Origin: Labilibacter marinus
GTDB taxonomy: Bacteria > Bacteroidota > Bacteroidia > Bacteroidales > Marinilabiliaceae
Assembly: GCF_001659685.2 (NCBI RefSeq)
Contig: NZ_LXYE02000036.1
Coordinates: forward strand, 1-64,000
Length of the DNA: 64,000 nucleotides
Reading direction: 5' to 3'
Position 1 is the stretch's first letter; each line of letters opens with the position of its first letter. The notes beneath the pieces are model-generated. The model saw only the letters and a program-made list of their open reading frames with translations, searched no databases and had not been told where the DNA came from. Below are positions 14,169 to 23,211 of the stretch, in pieces. A program made the position numbers and the translations under genes.

Positions 14169-17138
14169 ATGAAACCTATACTAAGCACGCTATTAATACT
14201 TCTACTATCACTCATTAACGCAAAAGCTGAAGACAAACCATTAAGATATAATTTTCAGGTTGGGGATAAGTTTGATATTACTATAGATAATTCAGGAAAA
14301 GCTTATCAAATTGCAGTAACCTCTTCTTCAAAAAAGAACACCAATATTGAAACGAACTTTCCAGATTTAACTATGAGATTTCAGGTAATCTCTAAGAATG
14401 ACTCCATTACAACCATTAAGGCATCATTACTTTCTTTTGTGAGACAAGAAGGCAATTATACATTTAACAGTAACTCCGGACTGCCTGCTATGAACGGAAA
14501 TGATTTGTCGTGGCTAGACCTAATGAAAACTCCCTTAACTTTCCAGATCAACCCTTATGGAGAAATAATTAAAGTAAATAATGTAGCTGACGCCACAGAA
14601 TATCAATATTATACCGAATTCCGTCGTAACCATAAACATTTAGGCAAATATATTCTTATAGGGAGAAACCTGTGGGGAGCAAAAAGAATATTGCAAAAGT
14701 TTTTCCCTACTACATATACAATTGATGAATATAAACAAAAACTTAAAAAACTTCCAAGGCCTTACCACCTCTCATTAGGAAACCTAACTAATAGTAAAAT
14801 TCCCTCAATATGTTTATATCAAGAATTTAAGTTTGTTTCTTATCGTGATACATCATCAATACCATACAAGTATTCTACTGATTATAATGTAAACATTGAA
14901 AATGAACCAGACACATTAATATTTGACCACAGCAAAGGCAGAATAAAACAAGGCCAAATCAACAGTTCTGCTCATTTTAAAGGAAGGTTTAAAGCAACTT
15001 ACCATCCATCTTTGATTTCATTTAAGAAAGATACAAAGGTTCATCTTTCAGGAAGCATTAAGAACCTGAAGGATAAAACACTGAAACTTTATCTATGGAA
15101 AAAATATAGCGATAGCGAACTCCTTAATATTGGTGACATCAAAGTTAATAAAGATGGTAATTTTAATCATTCTTTTAATTTAAAGAGGCCATATGAACTT
15201 ATATTAAAAGTGAGCGACTCAAGTGGAGCAGGTCCGTCGAAATACTTATTTATTGAACCGGGCGATTCTATACAACTTAATATTGATGCAAACACCAACA
15301 CAAAGCATTGGAAAATAGAATGTACAAATAGCCAGAAGTTCAAAATTTCAGATAAACTATTATCGCACACTCTAACCAAAGACGCTATTTCAAAAACCAA
15401 GTCTACTGATGAATTAATTTCTAAAATTCAGACGAACTCCGAAAAACTTATTAACCAACTTGATAAAAAAGATATTTCTATATGGGCCAAAAGAAACTTG
15501 ATGGCAAGTATCTATTTCAATAATTTTACGGCCGGAATAAATCACATTAATCATCATATTGAAAATAAAAAGAAATGGAAAAATGCACTTTACAATGCCG
15601 TTGAACTGGATAAATTTTCGTGCTATACTTCTATCGAAATGCGTGAGTTTGTTTATCGCTATTTCAATCACCAAACCATTCAGCAGTTTAAAAGAAGTTA
15701 TAGAAATTTAATCAATATAGAAGACCAGTTCTCTTACGCGAAAGTAATTACCAGCAATGAGTCTCAATATTTTTTAATGAGCTATATAATTAGCGAGACT
15801 TTAAGAAAAGGAGCTATTGAGGAAAGCATCAACTTAACTAACATGTTTTCAGAACTATTCCCAGAGACTGAACTCGCAAATTATTTTAATTCACAGATGG
15901 GAGACATTTCGAAAATGCAGATTGGTAAAACTATTCCATCATTTGAATTAAAAACACTAGATGGTAAATCATTTCAATCAACTTCGTTAAAAGAGAAATG
16001 GACTTACCTGAGTTTCCAAAATACAAAAAATGATATTGATTGGCTTCAAATTAAATCTCTGGGCTTAATTAACGATAGTATAAATGACAAGCGATTCAAA
16101 ACTATACTTGTGCTTACCGACCCGGAAATTTCCAAAGAAGTAATGGACAGTTTAAAGAATTATTATAAAGGAACTATATTAATAAACCCTATGTGGGAAA
16201 ATGCTTCAACACAACCATATCGTGCTGCACAACGGCATTCTGGATTTTTAATCAGTCCACATCTACAATTTGAAGCACTATGGTATCCATTACCAACAAA
16301 ACCAATATCGGAATATGAGAAAACTAAATACTACATAAAAGAAATTGAAAATTTAAAAGAATACATGAACCTATGGGAAGAAAAAAACAACTACTCTTCC
16401 TTTGATTGGAGAACCTTTTATTGGATAATTAGTAGCACCTTGGTGTTGTTAATGCTTATTATAATGACCTTTCTTTATCGTCAGAAACGAATTAAAAAAC
16501 TGGCTAACGAGAAGAAAGAACGTTTGCAATTAGAACTTAAATCAATCCGTTCGCAACTGAACCCTCATTTTATATTTAATTCCATGAATTCTATTCAGCA
16601 TTTGGTTGCTGATGGAAAAAACAAGGATGCTTCTAAGTACTTATCCGAGTTTTCTTCCTTAATGCGACAAGTATTGATGAATGCAGAAAAACAATTAATT
16701 CCCTTGGAAGAGGAATTAAGTGCGATAAAGAAATACTTAGAGCTTGAAACACTACGTTTTGGTTTTAATTACAAATTAAATATTAGCGACGAGCTAGATA
16801 TTTTTAACATTGAAGTTCCGTCCTTATTCCTACAACCCTTTGTCGAAAATGCGGTTATTCATGGTATTTCTGGTTTGATGGATCAAGGCTCCATTATCAT
16901 TACCTTAAATAAACAAGGACAACATTTGGTTTGCCAAATAGAAGACAACGGAGCAGGTTACCTAGCCAACAACGAAAACAGTAATGGTCATGGAATTTCA
17001 CTAAGCAGAAAAAGATTTGCCATGATAAAAGATTCTATCCATGTAAATATTGATTTAAACATTACCAATAAATCAAGCTTAAACCCAAATGAAAACGGTA
17101 CTTTAGTTGAACTTACATACGAACTGGAAAGTGAATAA
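14169..17138 (+). CDS. LytS-type histidine kinase with TlpA-like sensor region
   Basis: 989 residues. Signal peptide (1-20); an uncharacterised region to ~290; a DUF4369-like beta domain at ~290-380 (VHLSGSIKNLKDKTLKLYLW, LFIEPGDSIQLNID); a helical stretch; a thioredoxin-like fold at ~583-735 that starts IGKTIPSFELKTLDGKSF but lacks the CxxC pair; one membrane span (~748-768); and a His-kinase/HATPase module of the LytS/YehU type with the phospho-acceptor in QLNPHFIFNSMNSIQ (near 799) and N-box FVENAVIHG. The order DUF4369-thioredoxin is that of secreted TlpA-like proteins, here welded to a kinase. The response regulator gene overlaps its end. Confidence 0.88.
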   Translation: MKPILSTLLILLLSLINAKAEDKPLRYNFQVGDKFDITIDNSGKAYQIAVTSSSKKNTNIETNFPDLTMRFQVISKNDSITTIKASLLSFVRQEGNYTFNSNSGLPAMNGNDLSWLDLMKTPLTFQINPYGEIIKVNNVADATEYQYYTEFRRNHKHLGKYILIGRNLWGAKRILQKFFPTTYTIDEYKQKLKKLPRPYHLSLGNLTNSKIPSICLYQEFKFVSYRDTSSIPYKYSTDYNVNIENEPDTLIFDHSKGRIKQGQINSSAHFKGRFKATYHPSLISFKKDTKVHLSGSIKNLKDKTLKLYLWKKYSDSELLNIGDIKVNKDGNFNHSFNLKRPYELILKVSDSSGAGPSKYLFIEPGDSIQLNIDANTNTKHWKIECTNSQKFKISDKLLSHTLTKDAISKTKSTDELISKIQTNSEKLINQLDKKDISIWAKRNLMASIYFNNFTAGINHINHHIENKKKWKNALYNAVELDKFSCYTSIEMREFVYRYFNHQTIQQFKRSYRNLINIEDQFSYAKVITSNESQYFLMSYIISETLRKGAIEESINLTNMFSELFPETELANYFNSQMGDISKMQIGKTIPSFELKTLDGKSFQSTSLKEKWTYLSFQNTKNDIDWLQIKSLGLINDSINDKRFKTILVLTDPEISKEVMDSLKNYYKGTILINPMWENASTQPYRAAQRHSGFLISPHLQFEALWYPLPTKPISEYEKTKYYIKEIENLKEYMNLWEEKNNYSSFDWRTFYWIISSTLVLLMLIIMTFLYRQKRIKKLANEKKERLQLELKSIRSQLNPHFIFNSMNSIQHLVADGKNKDASKYLSEFSSLMRQVLMNAEKQLIPLEEELSAIKKYLELETLRFGFNYKLNISDELDIFNIEVPSLFLQPFVENAVIHGISGLMDQGSIIITLNKQGQHLVCQIEDNGAGYLANNENSNGHGISLSRKRFAMIKDSIHVNIDLNITNKSSLNPNENGTLVELTYELESE

Positions 17139-17892
17139 ATTGAGTAAAATAAAAGCTGTTATAATAGATGACGAGGTAAATAATTGCAATTACCTCTCAT
17201 CTTTATTAAACGAATATTGTCCTAAAATAAGTATTGAGGGTACCGCGCACAATGCTTCCTCAGGTATTCAACTAATAAATGAGATCAAACCTAGGCTTGT
17301 GTTTTTAGATATTAAAATGCCTGGCGGTAGTGGTTTTGATATGCTGAAAGCCATTCCTCATCGCGACTTTGAGGTTATTTTTGTTACAGCTTTTGATCAA
17401 TACGCCATTAAAGCCATTCGTTTTTGCGCTTTCGATTATTTACTTAAACCCATAAACTTATTAGAACTACAAGAAGCTGTAGCTAGAGTATCTGATAAAA
17501 TTATGGATGCACATAATGGCATTAACGAGAAGTGGCAAATGTTAGAAGCCAACCAAAAGGGAGAAGATAAATCTATTGCTTTGCCTTCGCAGGAAAGGGT
17601 GTTATTCGTAAAAACCAAAGAAATTACACGTTGCCAAGGAGAAAGCAATTACACCTTCGTTTTTTTAAGCAATGGCGAAAAAGTTTTGGTTTCGCGAACA
17701 CTCAAAGATTTTGAGGAGCTTCTAAATGATGAAGGTTTTATTCGTGTTCACCAATCTCATTTGGTAAATAAACATCATGTAAAATCATTTGAAAAAGGAG
17801 ATGGCGGCTACTTAAAAATGCTCAATAACGATTCCGTTCCTGTATCGAGAATGCGAAAAGAAAATGTATTAAAAACTTTAAGTTCGAAGTAA
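17131..17892 (+). CDS. LytTR-family response regulator
   Basis: A receiver domain (IIDDE at start, phospho-Asp in PRLVFLDIKMPGG, and Lys in YLLKPI) is followed by a LytTR DNA-binding domain (VKTKEITRCQGESNYTFVFL, FIRVHQSHLVNKHHV). No ATG fits the start: a GTG at 17131 overlaps the kinase stop by 8 bases, a TTG at 17140 has a GGAAAG nine bases before it, and a TTG at 17107 is less likely. Start is therefore uncertain by a few residues. It forms a two-component pair with the kinase; the adaptor and TolC genes 140 bases downstream may be its targets. Confidence 0.92.
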   Translation: MNKLSKIKAVIIDDEVNNCNYLSSLLNEYCPKISIEGTAHNASSGIQLINEIKPRLVFLDIKMPGGSGFDMLKAIPHRDFEVIFVTAFDQYAIKAIRFCAFDYLLKPINLLELQEAVARVSDKIMDAHNGINEKWQMLEANQKGEDKSIALPSQERVLFVKTKEITRCQGESNYTFVFLSNGEKVLVSRTLKDFEELLNDEGFIRVHQSHLVNKHHVKSFEKGDGGYLKMLNNDSVPVSRMRKENVLKTLSSK

Positions 17893-18035
17893 CTCAACCT
17901 TATACTTAAGCAGTAAATACAGGCTTTCACACCCTCAAATACATTTACGCAGACCATTAGATACATTTCAAAAAAAAGGGACAAAACCCCACCTAATTGA
18001 GCTTAGAATTTAGAACCATATTCTACAAGCTTGCG

Positions 18036-18043
18036 TAATTTTG
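18036..18043 (+). promoter_or_regulatory. Bacteroidota -7 promoter element
   Basis: TAATTTTG fits TAnnTTTG. It lies 24 bases before the ATG at 18067 and so argues against the earlier TTG (18031) and ATG (18046) as starts of the adaptor gene. Confidence 0.45.
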
Positions 18044-18066
18044 TCATGCGTAAGAAAAGAAAGACT

Positions 18067-19299
18067 ATGAATTTTAAAGGCAACATGAGTATTCGGTTTC
18101 CATACCTAGCGGAAACTATTTTAGTAATATTACTAGGCATCATTTTTGGATGTCAACCCAAACCAACAAAACTAATAGAGGGCGAATTTGAATCCTACAC
18201 TATCGACAAAGGAAATATAGAAACTTTTGAACTTTGCCAGGGAATGGTGGAGCCAGCTAACGAAGTCATTTTATTGAGCCCTGCCTCCAGTGTACTGACT
18301 AAAATTATTAAAGGGCCAGGACAGCGCGTTTCTAAAGGTGATGTGGTTTTGCAATTAGATCCAAAATCGATTAAGGATAAGATAGAGCAAATAAACGATC
18401 AACTGGATGTAAAAAATAACAACCTGGAAAAAACTAGGTTAAATGCCCGAAGTGCCAAGGCTGATTTATCGTATAACGAAGAAACCAAGAAACTAAAAAT
18501 TGCTTCTATCAAATCAACTCTTGCAGATCAAGAGCAACTATTTGAGGTTGGTGGTATATCGCAAGCTAAAGTTGACAAAACCAAACAAGAACTTACATTA
18601 GCTGAAAAAGATTTAAAACTAGTTAAGCAAAAAAACTGGATTAAGCTGGCACAATTAGCAACAGATGAAAAAGGTTTGCTTTTACAAATTGAAATGCAAA
18701 AGAAAGATTTAAAACAGCAGATGTTTTTATTAACTCAAATGGATGTTAAAGCTCCTTCCGATGGTATTATCTTAAGTGTACATGCTCAGGAAGGAGAGAA
18801 GATTCAGGGAGAAAAAACGCTTGCTCGTTTATCGGACCTAACGCGTTTAAAAGTGGAAGCTTCTATTGATGAAAAGTTTAGAAACTTGATAAAGATTGGC
18901 AGAAAAGCCTATGTTAGTTCAGGCAAAAATCGCTTACAAGGTAGAGTAAGTTCGGTTATGCCTCAGCTTGATAATGGCAAGCTCCATTTTTCGGTAGTAC
19001 TTACCGAAGATGATCAGTCTAAACTTATTCCTAACCAAAAGGTTGAACTGCAAATTGTAAAACGTGCTAAATATGGTGTTTTACGCGTTAAACGAGGAGA
19101 CCAAATTAATTGGAAGAAGAAACAAAACCTGTATTTAATTAGTGGCGACAGTGCTGTGAAAAAAGAGATTGAATTCGGCCTAATTACAGAGGAGTACGCA
19201 GAAGTATTAAACGGTGGAGAAACAGGTGATGAAGTCGTTATTTCGAGTATTGCTTCCCTAAGTAAACTGAACTCCTTTAAAATTGAAAAAGCCAACTAA
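18067..19299 (+). CDS. HlyD/RND-type periplasmic adaptor lipoprotein
   Basis: Membrane-fusion protein: lipoprotein-like N-terminus (LLGIIFGC), a biotinyl-lipoyl half (PASSVLTKIIKGPGQRVSKGDVVLQLDP), a long coiled-coil hairpin (~residues 105-215), the second lipoyl half (MDVKAPSDGIILSVHAQEGEKI), and beta-barrel and membrane-proximal domains (GRVSSVMPQLDNGKLHFSVVL). Such adaptors join an inner-membrane pump to TolC. The ATG at 18067 is chosen because a promoter lies just upstream; the reading frame is open further back to 18031. It is followed 2 bases later by a TolC gene, but no pump gene is next to it on this strand. Confidence 0.88.
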   Translation: MNFKGNMSIRFPYLAETILVILLGIIFGCQPKPTKLIEGEFESYTIDKGNIETFELCQGMVEPANEVILLSPASSVLTKIIKGPGQRVSKGDVVLQLDPKSIKDKIEQINDQLDVKNNNLEKTRLNARSAKADLSYNEETKKLKIASIKSTLADQEQLFEVGGISQAKVDKTKQELTLAEKDLKLVKQKNWIKLAQLATDEKGLLLQIEMQKKDLKQQMFLLTQMDVKAPSDGIILSVHAQEGEKIQGEKTLARLSDLTRLKVEASIDEKFRNLIKIGRKAYVSSGKNRLQGRVSSVMPQLDNGKLHFSVVLTEDDQSKLIPNQKVELQIVKRAKYGVLRVKRGDQINWKKKQNLYLISGDSAVKKEIEFGLITEEYAEVLNGGETGDEVVISSIASLSKLNSFKIEKAN

Positions 19300-19301
19300 T
19301 A

Positions 19302-20789
19302 ATGAAAAATAGATTCATCTTAATATTACTTGGCCTTTTTGTTTATAGTATTTCAAATGGTCAAACCAATAACAACTTAAAACTTAGCTTACGTAACGTA
19401 GTTGACTTAGCGATAAGTCAGTCTTCATCGGTTAAATACGAACAAAACCGTTACGAAAACTACTTTTGGCGATGGAAGAATTTTCAAGCTCAATTTAGGC
19501 CACAGCTAGTATTAAGTGGTGATTTACCCAATTACGAAGAAGGTACTAAACCAATTACTCAGAACGATGGTAGTGTACAATTTAGGGAGATTGGCTATTT
19601 TAAAAACAGTGCACAACTTGCCGTTAATCAATCCATACCCCAAACAGGAACTCAAATATATGCAAAAAGTACTTTATTTAGGTATGAGGATTTGGTTCAT
19701 GACTACGTAAACTTTCAAGGAAACCCTTATCTGGTTGGGATAACTCAGCCTATTTTTGCCTATAACTGGATGAAGTGGTCGCGAAAAACAGAACCATTGG
19801 TTTATACTGAAGCACAAAAAAACTATGTAGAATCCATTGAAGAGATTTCTAGAAAAGCGACCTATCGTTTTTTTAAATACTTAGCGGTTCAAACCAATTA
19901 CAAACTAGCTGATAACAATTTAAAAAACAGTAAGGACAATCTGCGTATAGCCGAAACAAAAATAAAACTGGGTATCATTAGCGAAAATGATTATTCTAGA
20001 ATTAAGCTTTCTGTATTAACCGCAAAAAAAGCACTTACACAGGCTAACATGGATTTGCGTAACGCTGATTTTGAACTGAAAAAATATATCGGCTTAGAGC
20101 AAGGTAGCAACATAGAGTTAATCATGCCTTTAAATATGGTCTTGTTTCAAGTTAATCCAGACAAAGCTCTTGTGCAAGCGTTGGAGAACAGAAAAGAAGC
20201 TACTCAATACGAAAGAAGACTTATTGAGGCAGATAGAGACTTAACCAGAGCAAAACGCAATAATGGATTAGGGGCAACACTGAGAGGCACCTACGGAACC
20301 ACCAACATTGCAGACGAAGTTCCCGGTGTTTATTCTAACACTGTTAATCAGCGATCTCTAAGGCTCTCTTTAGCGATTCCTATTTTAGATTGGGGTAAAT
20401 CTACCTCTAATGTTAAACTAGCAGAAAGTCGTCGTGATTTGGTTATTTTTGATGTGGAGCAAGACCGAGAAAATTTTGAACGAACTGTAATTGTGCAAGT
20501 AGAGCAATTTAGCTTGTTAAAGGAACAGTTGGAGATTGCACAAGAAGCTGATAAAGTGGCTGGTAATGGCTATCTGATTGCACTAAAGAAATTCCAAAAT
20601 GGTGAAATCAGTATTACCGATTTAAATATATCCCTATCGGATAGAGATAAAGCAAAGCGCGATTACATTAAGTCTTTGGAGACCTATTGGGTTTCCTTTT
20701 ACAGATTAAGAGAATTAACCCTTTACGACTTTGAGAAAGATCAAAAGATATTGTATGAAAACCCTCTTTTAGTCGGGCTAAAGAAGTAA
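19302..20789 (+). CDS. TolC-family outer-membrane efflux protein
   Basis: 495 residues with a signal peptide (to SNGQT, ~21) and the duplicated TolC architecture of long helices and strands: LRNVVDLAISQSSSVKYEQN, a first long helical pair (AETKIKLGIISENDYSRIKLSVLTAKKAL), LRGTYGT strand, LSLAIPILDWGKSTSNVKLAES and the closing LKKFQNGEISITDLNISLSD. It forms the outer-membrane channel for the adaptor encoded immediately upstream. It is distantly related to the second TolC protein at 23212-24714 and shares LRLSLxxPIxDWG with it. Confidence 0.92.
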   Translation: MKNRFILILLGLFVYSISNGQTNNNLKLSLRNVVDLAISQSSSVKYEQNRYENYFWRWKNFQAQFRPQLVLSGDLPNYEEGTKPITQNDGSVQFREIGYFKNSAQLAVNQSIPQTGTQIYAKSTLFRYEDLVHDYVNFQGNPYLVGITQPIFAYNWMKWSRKTEPLVYTEAQKNYVESIEEISRKATYRFFKYLAVQTNYKLADNNLKNSKDNLRIAETKIKLGIISENDYSRIKLSVLTAKKALTQANMDLRNADFELKKYIGLEQGSNIELIMPLNMVLFQVNPDKALVQALENRKEATQYERRLIEADRDLTRAKRNNGLGATLRGTYGTTNIADEVPGVYSNTVNQRSLRLSLAIPILDWGKSTSNVKLAESRRDLVIFDVEQDRENFERTVIVQVEQFSLLKEQLEIAQEADKVAGNGYLIALKKFQNGEISITDLNISLSDRDKAKRDYIKSLETYWVSFYRLRELTLYDFEKDQKILYENPLLVGLKK

Positions 20790-20809
20790 CCTACAACATC
20801 GCATTAAAC

Positions 20810-20844
20810 AACAAAGGCTGTTCGAGTTTCGAACAGCCTTTGTT
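20810..20844. terminator. strong bidirectional terminator
   Basis: A 15-bp perfect stem (20811-20825 with 20829-20843, ACAAAGGCTGTTCGA) around a GTT loop sits between the convergent tolC-type and mdh genes. Confidence 0.9.
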
Positions 20845-20863
20845 ATATATTATTGTATTAAGA

Positions 20864-21790
20864 TTATTTATTATCCAATACTTTCATTACATCAAGAACG
20901 TGAGTACGGCTTGTTTGTAACAATGCTTTTTCATCATCATTTAAGTCAAGCTCAATTACTTTTTCGATACCGTTTTTACCTAAAATAACAGGTACTCCTA
21001 AGTAACAATCATCAATACCGTATTCTCCTTCTAGTTTAATACAAACTGGAAATACTCTTCTTTGGTCTCTAACAATAGCCTCAACCATTTGAGCAGCTGC
21101 CGAACCTGGTGCATACCAAGCCGAAGTACCCATTAGTTTAACTAACTCACCACCACCAAATTTAGTACGCTCAATAATAGCGTCTAATTTGTCAGCATCA
21201 ATTAATTCAGTTACTGGAATACCGCCTACAGTAGTATAACGAGGAAGTGGCACCATAGTATCACCATGACCACCCATTAATACAGCCTGAATATCTTTAG
21301 GAGAAACATTTAATTCTTCCGCTAAGAAAGCTCTGTAACGAGCAGTATCTAAAATACCAGCCATTCCCATTACTCTTGCACGTGGGAATTTAGATGTGAT
21401 ATGAGCTTGGTAAGTCATCACATCAAGTGGGTTAGATACGATGATAATAATCGCTTCTGGAGAATGCTTAACAACATTTTCAGTTACCGTTTTAACGATA
21501 CCTGCATTAATAGAAATTAAGTCATCACGAGTCATCCCTGGTTTACGAGGAAGACCTGAAGTAATTACAACAACTTCAGAACCTGCTGTTTTTTCATAAT
21601 CATTAGTAGAACCAACAGTACGAGTATCATATAAGTTGATTGGTGCTTTTTGCCAAATATCTAAGGCTTTACCTTCAGCTACACCTTCTTTAATATCAAG
21701 TAAAACTACTTCATTAGCAATCTCACGATATGCTAATACATCTGCACAGGTAGCTCCAACGTTTCCTGCTCCAACTACGGTTACTTTCAT
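20864..21790 (-). CDS. mdh: malate dehydrogenase
   Basis: NAD-dependent malate dehydrogenase of the lactate-dehydrogenase-like class (308 aa, normal length). Visible marks are the nucleotide-binding GAGNVGATCADVLA at 7-20, the substrate arginine segment GLPRKPGMTRDDL, NPLDVMTYQ, and the catalytic histidine in MGGHGDTMVPLPRYTTVGG. It interconverts malate and oxaloacetate in the TCA cycle or its reductive branch, which anaerobic Bacteroidota use on the way to succinate. It is a single-gene unit with a promoter at 21857-21864 and a terminator at 20810-20844. Confidence 0.97.
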   Translation of the reverse strand: MKVTVVGAGNVGATCADVLAYREIANEVVLLDIKEGVAEGKALDIWQKAPINLYDTRTVGSTNDYEKTAGSEVVVITSGLPRKPGMTRDDLISINAGIVKTVTENVVKHSPEAIIIIVSNPLDVMTYQAHITSKFPRARVMGMAGILDTARYRAFLAEELNVSPKDIQAVLMGGHGDTMVPLPRYTTVGGIPVTELIDADKLDAIIERTKFGGGELVKLMGTSAWYAPGSAAAQMVEAIVRDQRRVFPVCIKLEGEYGIDDCYLGVPVILGKNGIEKVIELDLNDDEKALLQTSRTHVLDVMKVLDNK

Positions 21791-21856
21791 AATTGTATTG
21801 CTTTAAATTTTGCTATATTATATTTTTAAACTATTCTATTTTCTTTTTGAGAGTGA

Positions 21857-21864
21857 CAAATATA
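21857..21864 (-). promoter_or_regulatory. -7 promoter element of mdh
   Basis: On the minus strand TATATTTG fits TAnnTTTG, 66 bases before the mdh start codon. No clear -33 element was found. Confidence 0.45.
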
Positions 21865-21957
21865 TACAGTTGATTTTAATTGCAGATATTTTTCTTCATT
21901 AATTAATCGATGTTTAACAACATCTTTAATCAAACAACAAATAGGGTAAAAAGTTGA

Positions 21958-23205
21958 CTACATAAGTGTTTCTTCCTGAAATGATTTCGGGCGAGATAAC
22001 AATACCTGATCACCATTCTGTAATCCACTTACAATACGGATGTGAGTTTCATTTTCACCACCCGTCTGTATCACTTGTTTTACCACCGAAGTACCCTTTT
22101 TCTTAAATACGATTTGCGTATCTCCTTCGGTAAAAACGGCCATACGAGGCACCACTAATTCTTTTTCGAAACTGGCTATTACAATATTATTTGTGGTAGT
22201 CATACTAGGCAAAATCTTTTTCCCCTTGGTCTCTAATTCTACAATCACCTTAAAACCATTCATCCCAGCTCCTTTTATAGGCTGACCAATGTTGGCTATA
22301 TTTTTAATTTCCCCATCAAAAAGATCATCAGGAAAAGCATCAATCACTATTCTTACTTTTTGGCCTATTTGCACTTTGGCGATATCAATTTCCTTCACAA
22401 TAACTTCCGAGACTAAGGAATTTAAATCAGGAATAGTAGCAATCAAAGGCATCCAAGGGCCTACATGGTCATTCACCTTTATTTTATTACCTCTCCAGCT
22501 CTTACCATACACCACCATACCCGACGAAGGTGAAACCACTCTTAACTGTTTTTTTAAGGCTTGTAGTAATCCCTGAACCTCGCGCTCGCTATTTAACCTT
22601 TTATTTGCTCTTGAAATTTTAACCTTTTGTCTTTGTGTTTCCTTTTCGTAATTTCTTTTTTTAGTATTGATATCTAACTGTGCTTTTTCAAGAGCAATAT
22701 TGGCTTGGCGCTGCGTTGCCCTCGACTCATACTTTGATTGTTCTACTCTAATTTTGCATTCTTCCAGATTATCCAAGGTATTAACAATGTCTTCCCTCTT
22801 TTCCATTAAAACAATGGTACTATCCAAAATGGCAGACTCCAAAGTATTTTCATACTCATCAATCTTTTCCAGACTCTTTCTAATTCTATCCTCCACTCCA
22901 GAAGGGTCGAGACTAGCCACAAAATCACCCTTTTTAACCTTAGTCCCTTCACCAATAAGATTGGTAATTTTCACATCCCAAATACGTAATTCTCTTCGCT
23001 TCAATAATTCGGGAATTAATATTTGCTCATACTTTAAAGCCTGTACTTCCCCTTCTCCAATCACTTCCATATTAAAAGGAATAGATTCTACTTCGGCAGT
23101 ATCGTAGGTTAGCGTGCTTGGCCAAAACACAAAAGCAATGATTAACACAAGTACTCCCAGGCCTGCAAAGCCATATACTTTGGGTATTTTATTTATTTTA
23201 ATCAT
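21958..23205 (-). CDS. MacA/HlyD-type periplasmic adaptor
   Basis: Membrane-fusion protein of 415 residues with an N-terminal membrane anchor (VYGFAGLGVLVLIIAFVFW), a coiled-coil hairpin (~100-205), a lipoyl half (VVSPSSGMVVYGKSWRGNKIKV) and barrel domains (LVSEVIVKEIDIAKVQIGQKV, FDGEIKNIANIGQPIK). It is the last gene of the exporter operon and starts 6 bases after the TolC gene. It is a clear paralogue of the operon's first gene (26081-27415), with shared KIRVxxxVxxWxPxIAxxPDL and VEIxxVANIGQ patterns. Two different adaptors in one operon may form a mixed ring or serve alternative pumps. Confidence 0.88.
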   Translation of the reverse strand: MIKINKIPKVYGFAGLGVLVLIIAFVFWPSTLTYDTAEVESIPFNMEVIGEGEVQALKYEQILIPELLKRRELRIWDVKITNLIGEGTKVKKGDFVASLDPSGVEDRIRKSLEKIDEYENTLESAILDSTIVLMEKREDIVNTLDNLEECKIRVEQSKYESRATQRQANIALEKAQLDINTKKRNYEKETQRQKVKISRANKRLNSEREVQGLLQALKKQLRVVSPSSGMVVYGKSWRGNKIKVNDHVGPWMPLIATIPDLNSLVSEVIVKEIDIAKVQIGQKVRIVIDAFPDDLFDGEIKNIANIGQPIKGAGMNGFKVIVELETKGKKILPSMTTTNNIVIASFEKELVVPRMAVFTEGDTQIVFKKKGTSVVKQVIQTGGENETHIRIVSGLQNGDQVLLSRPKSFQEETLM

Positions 23206-23211
23206 CGTGTT

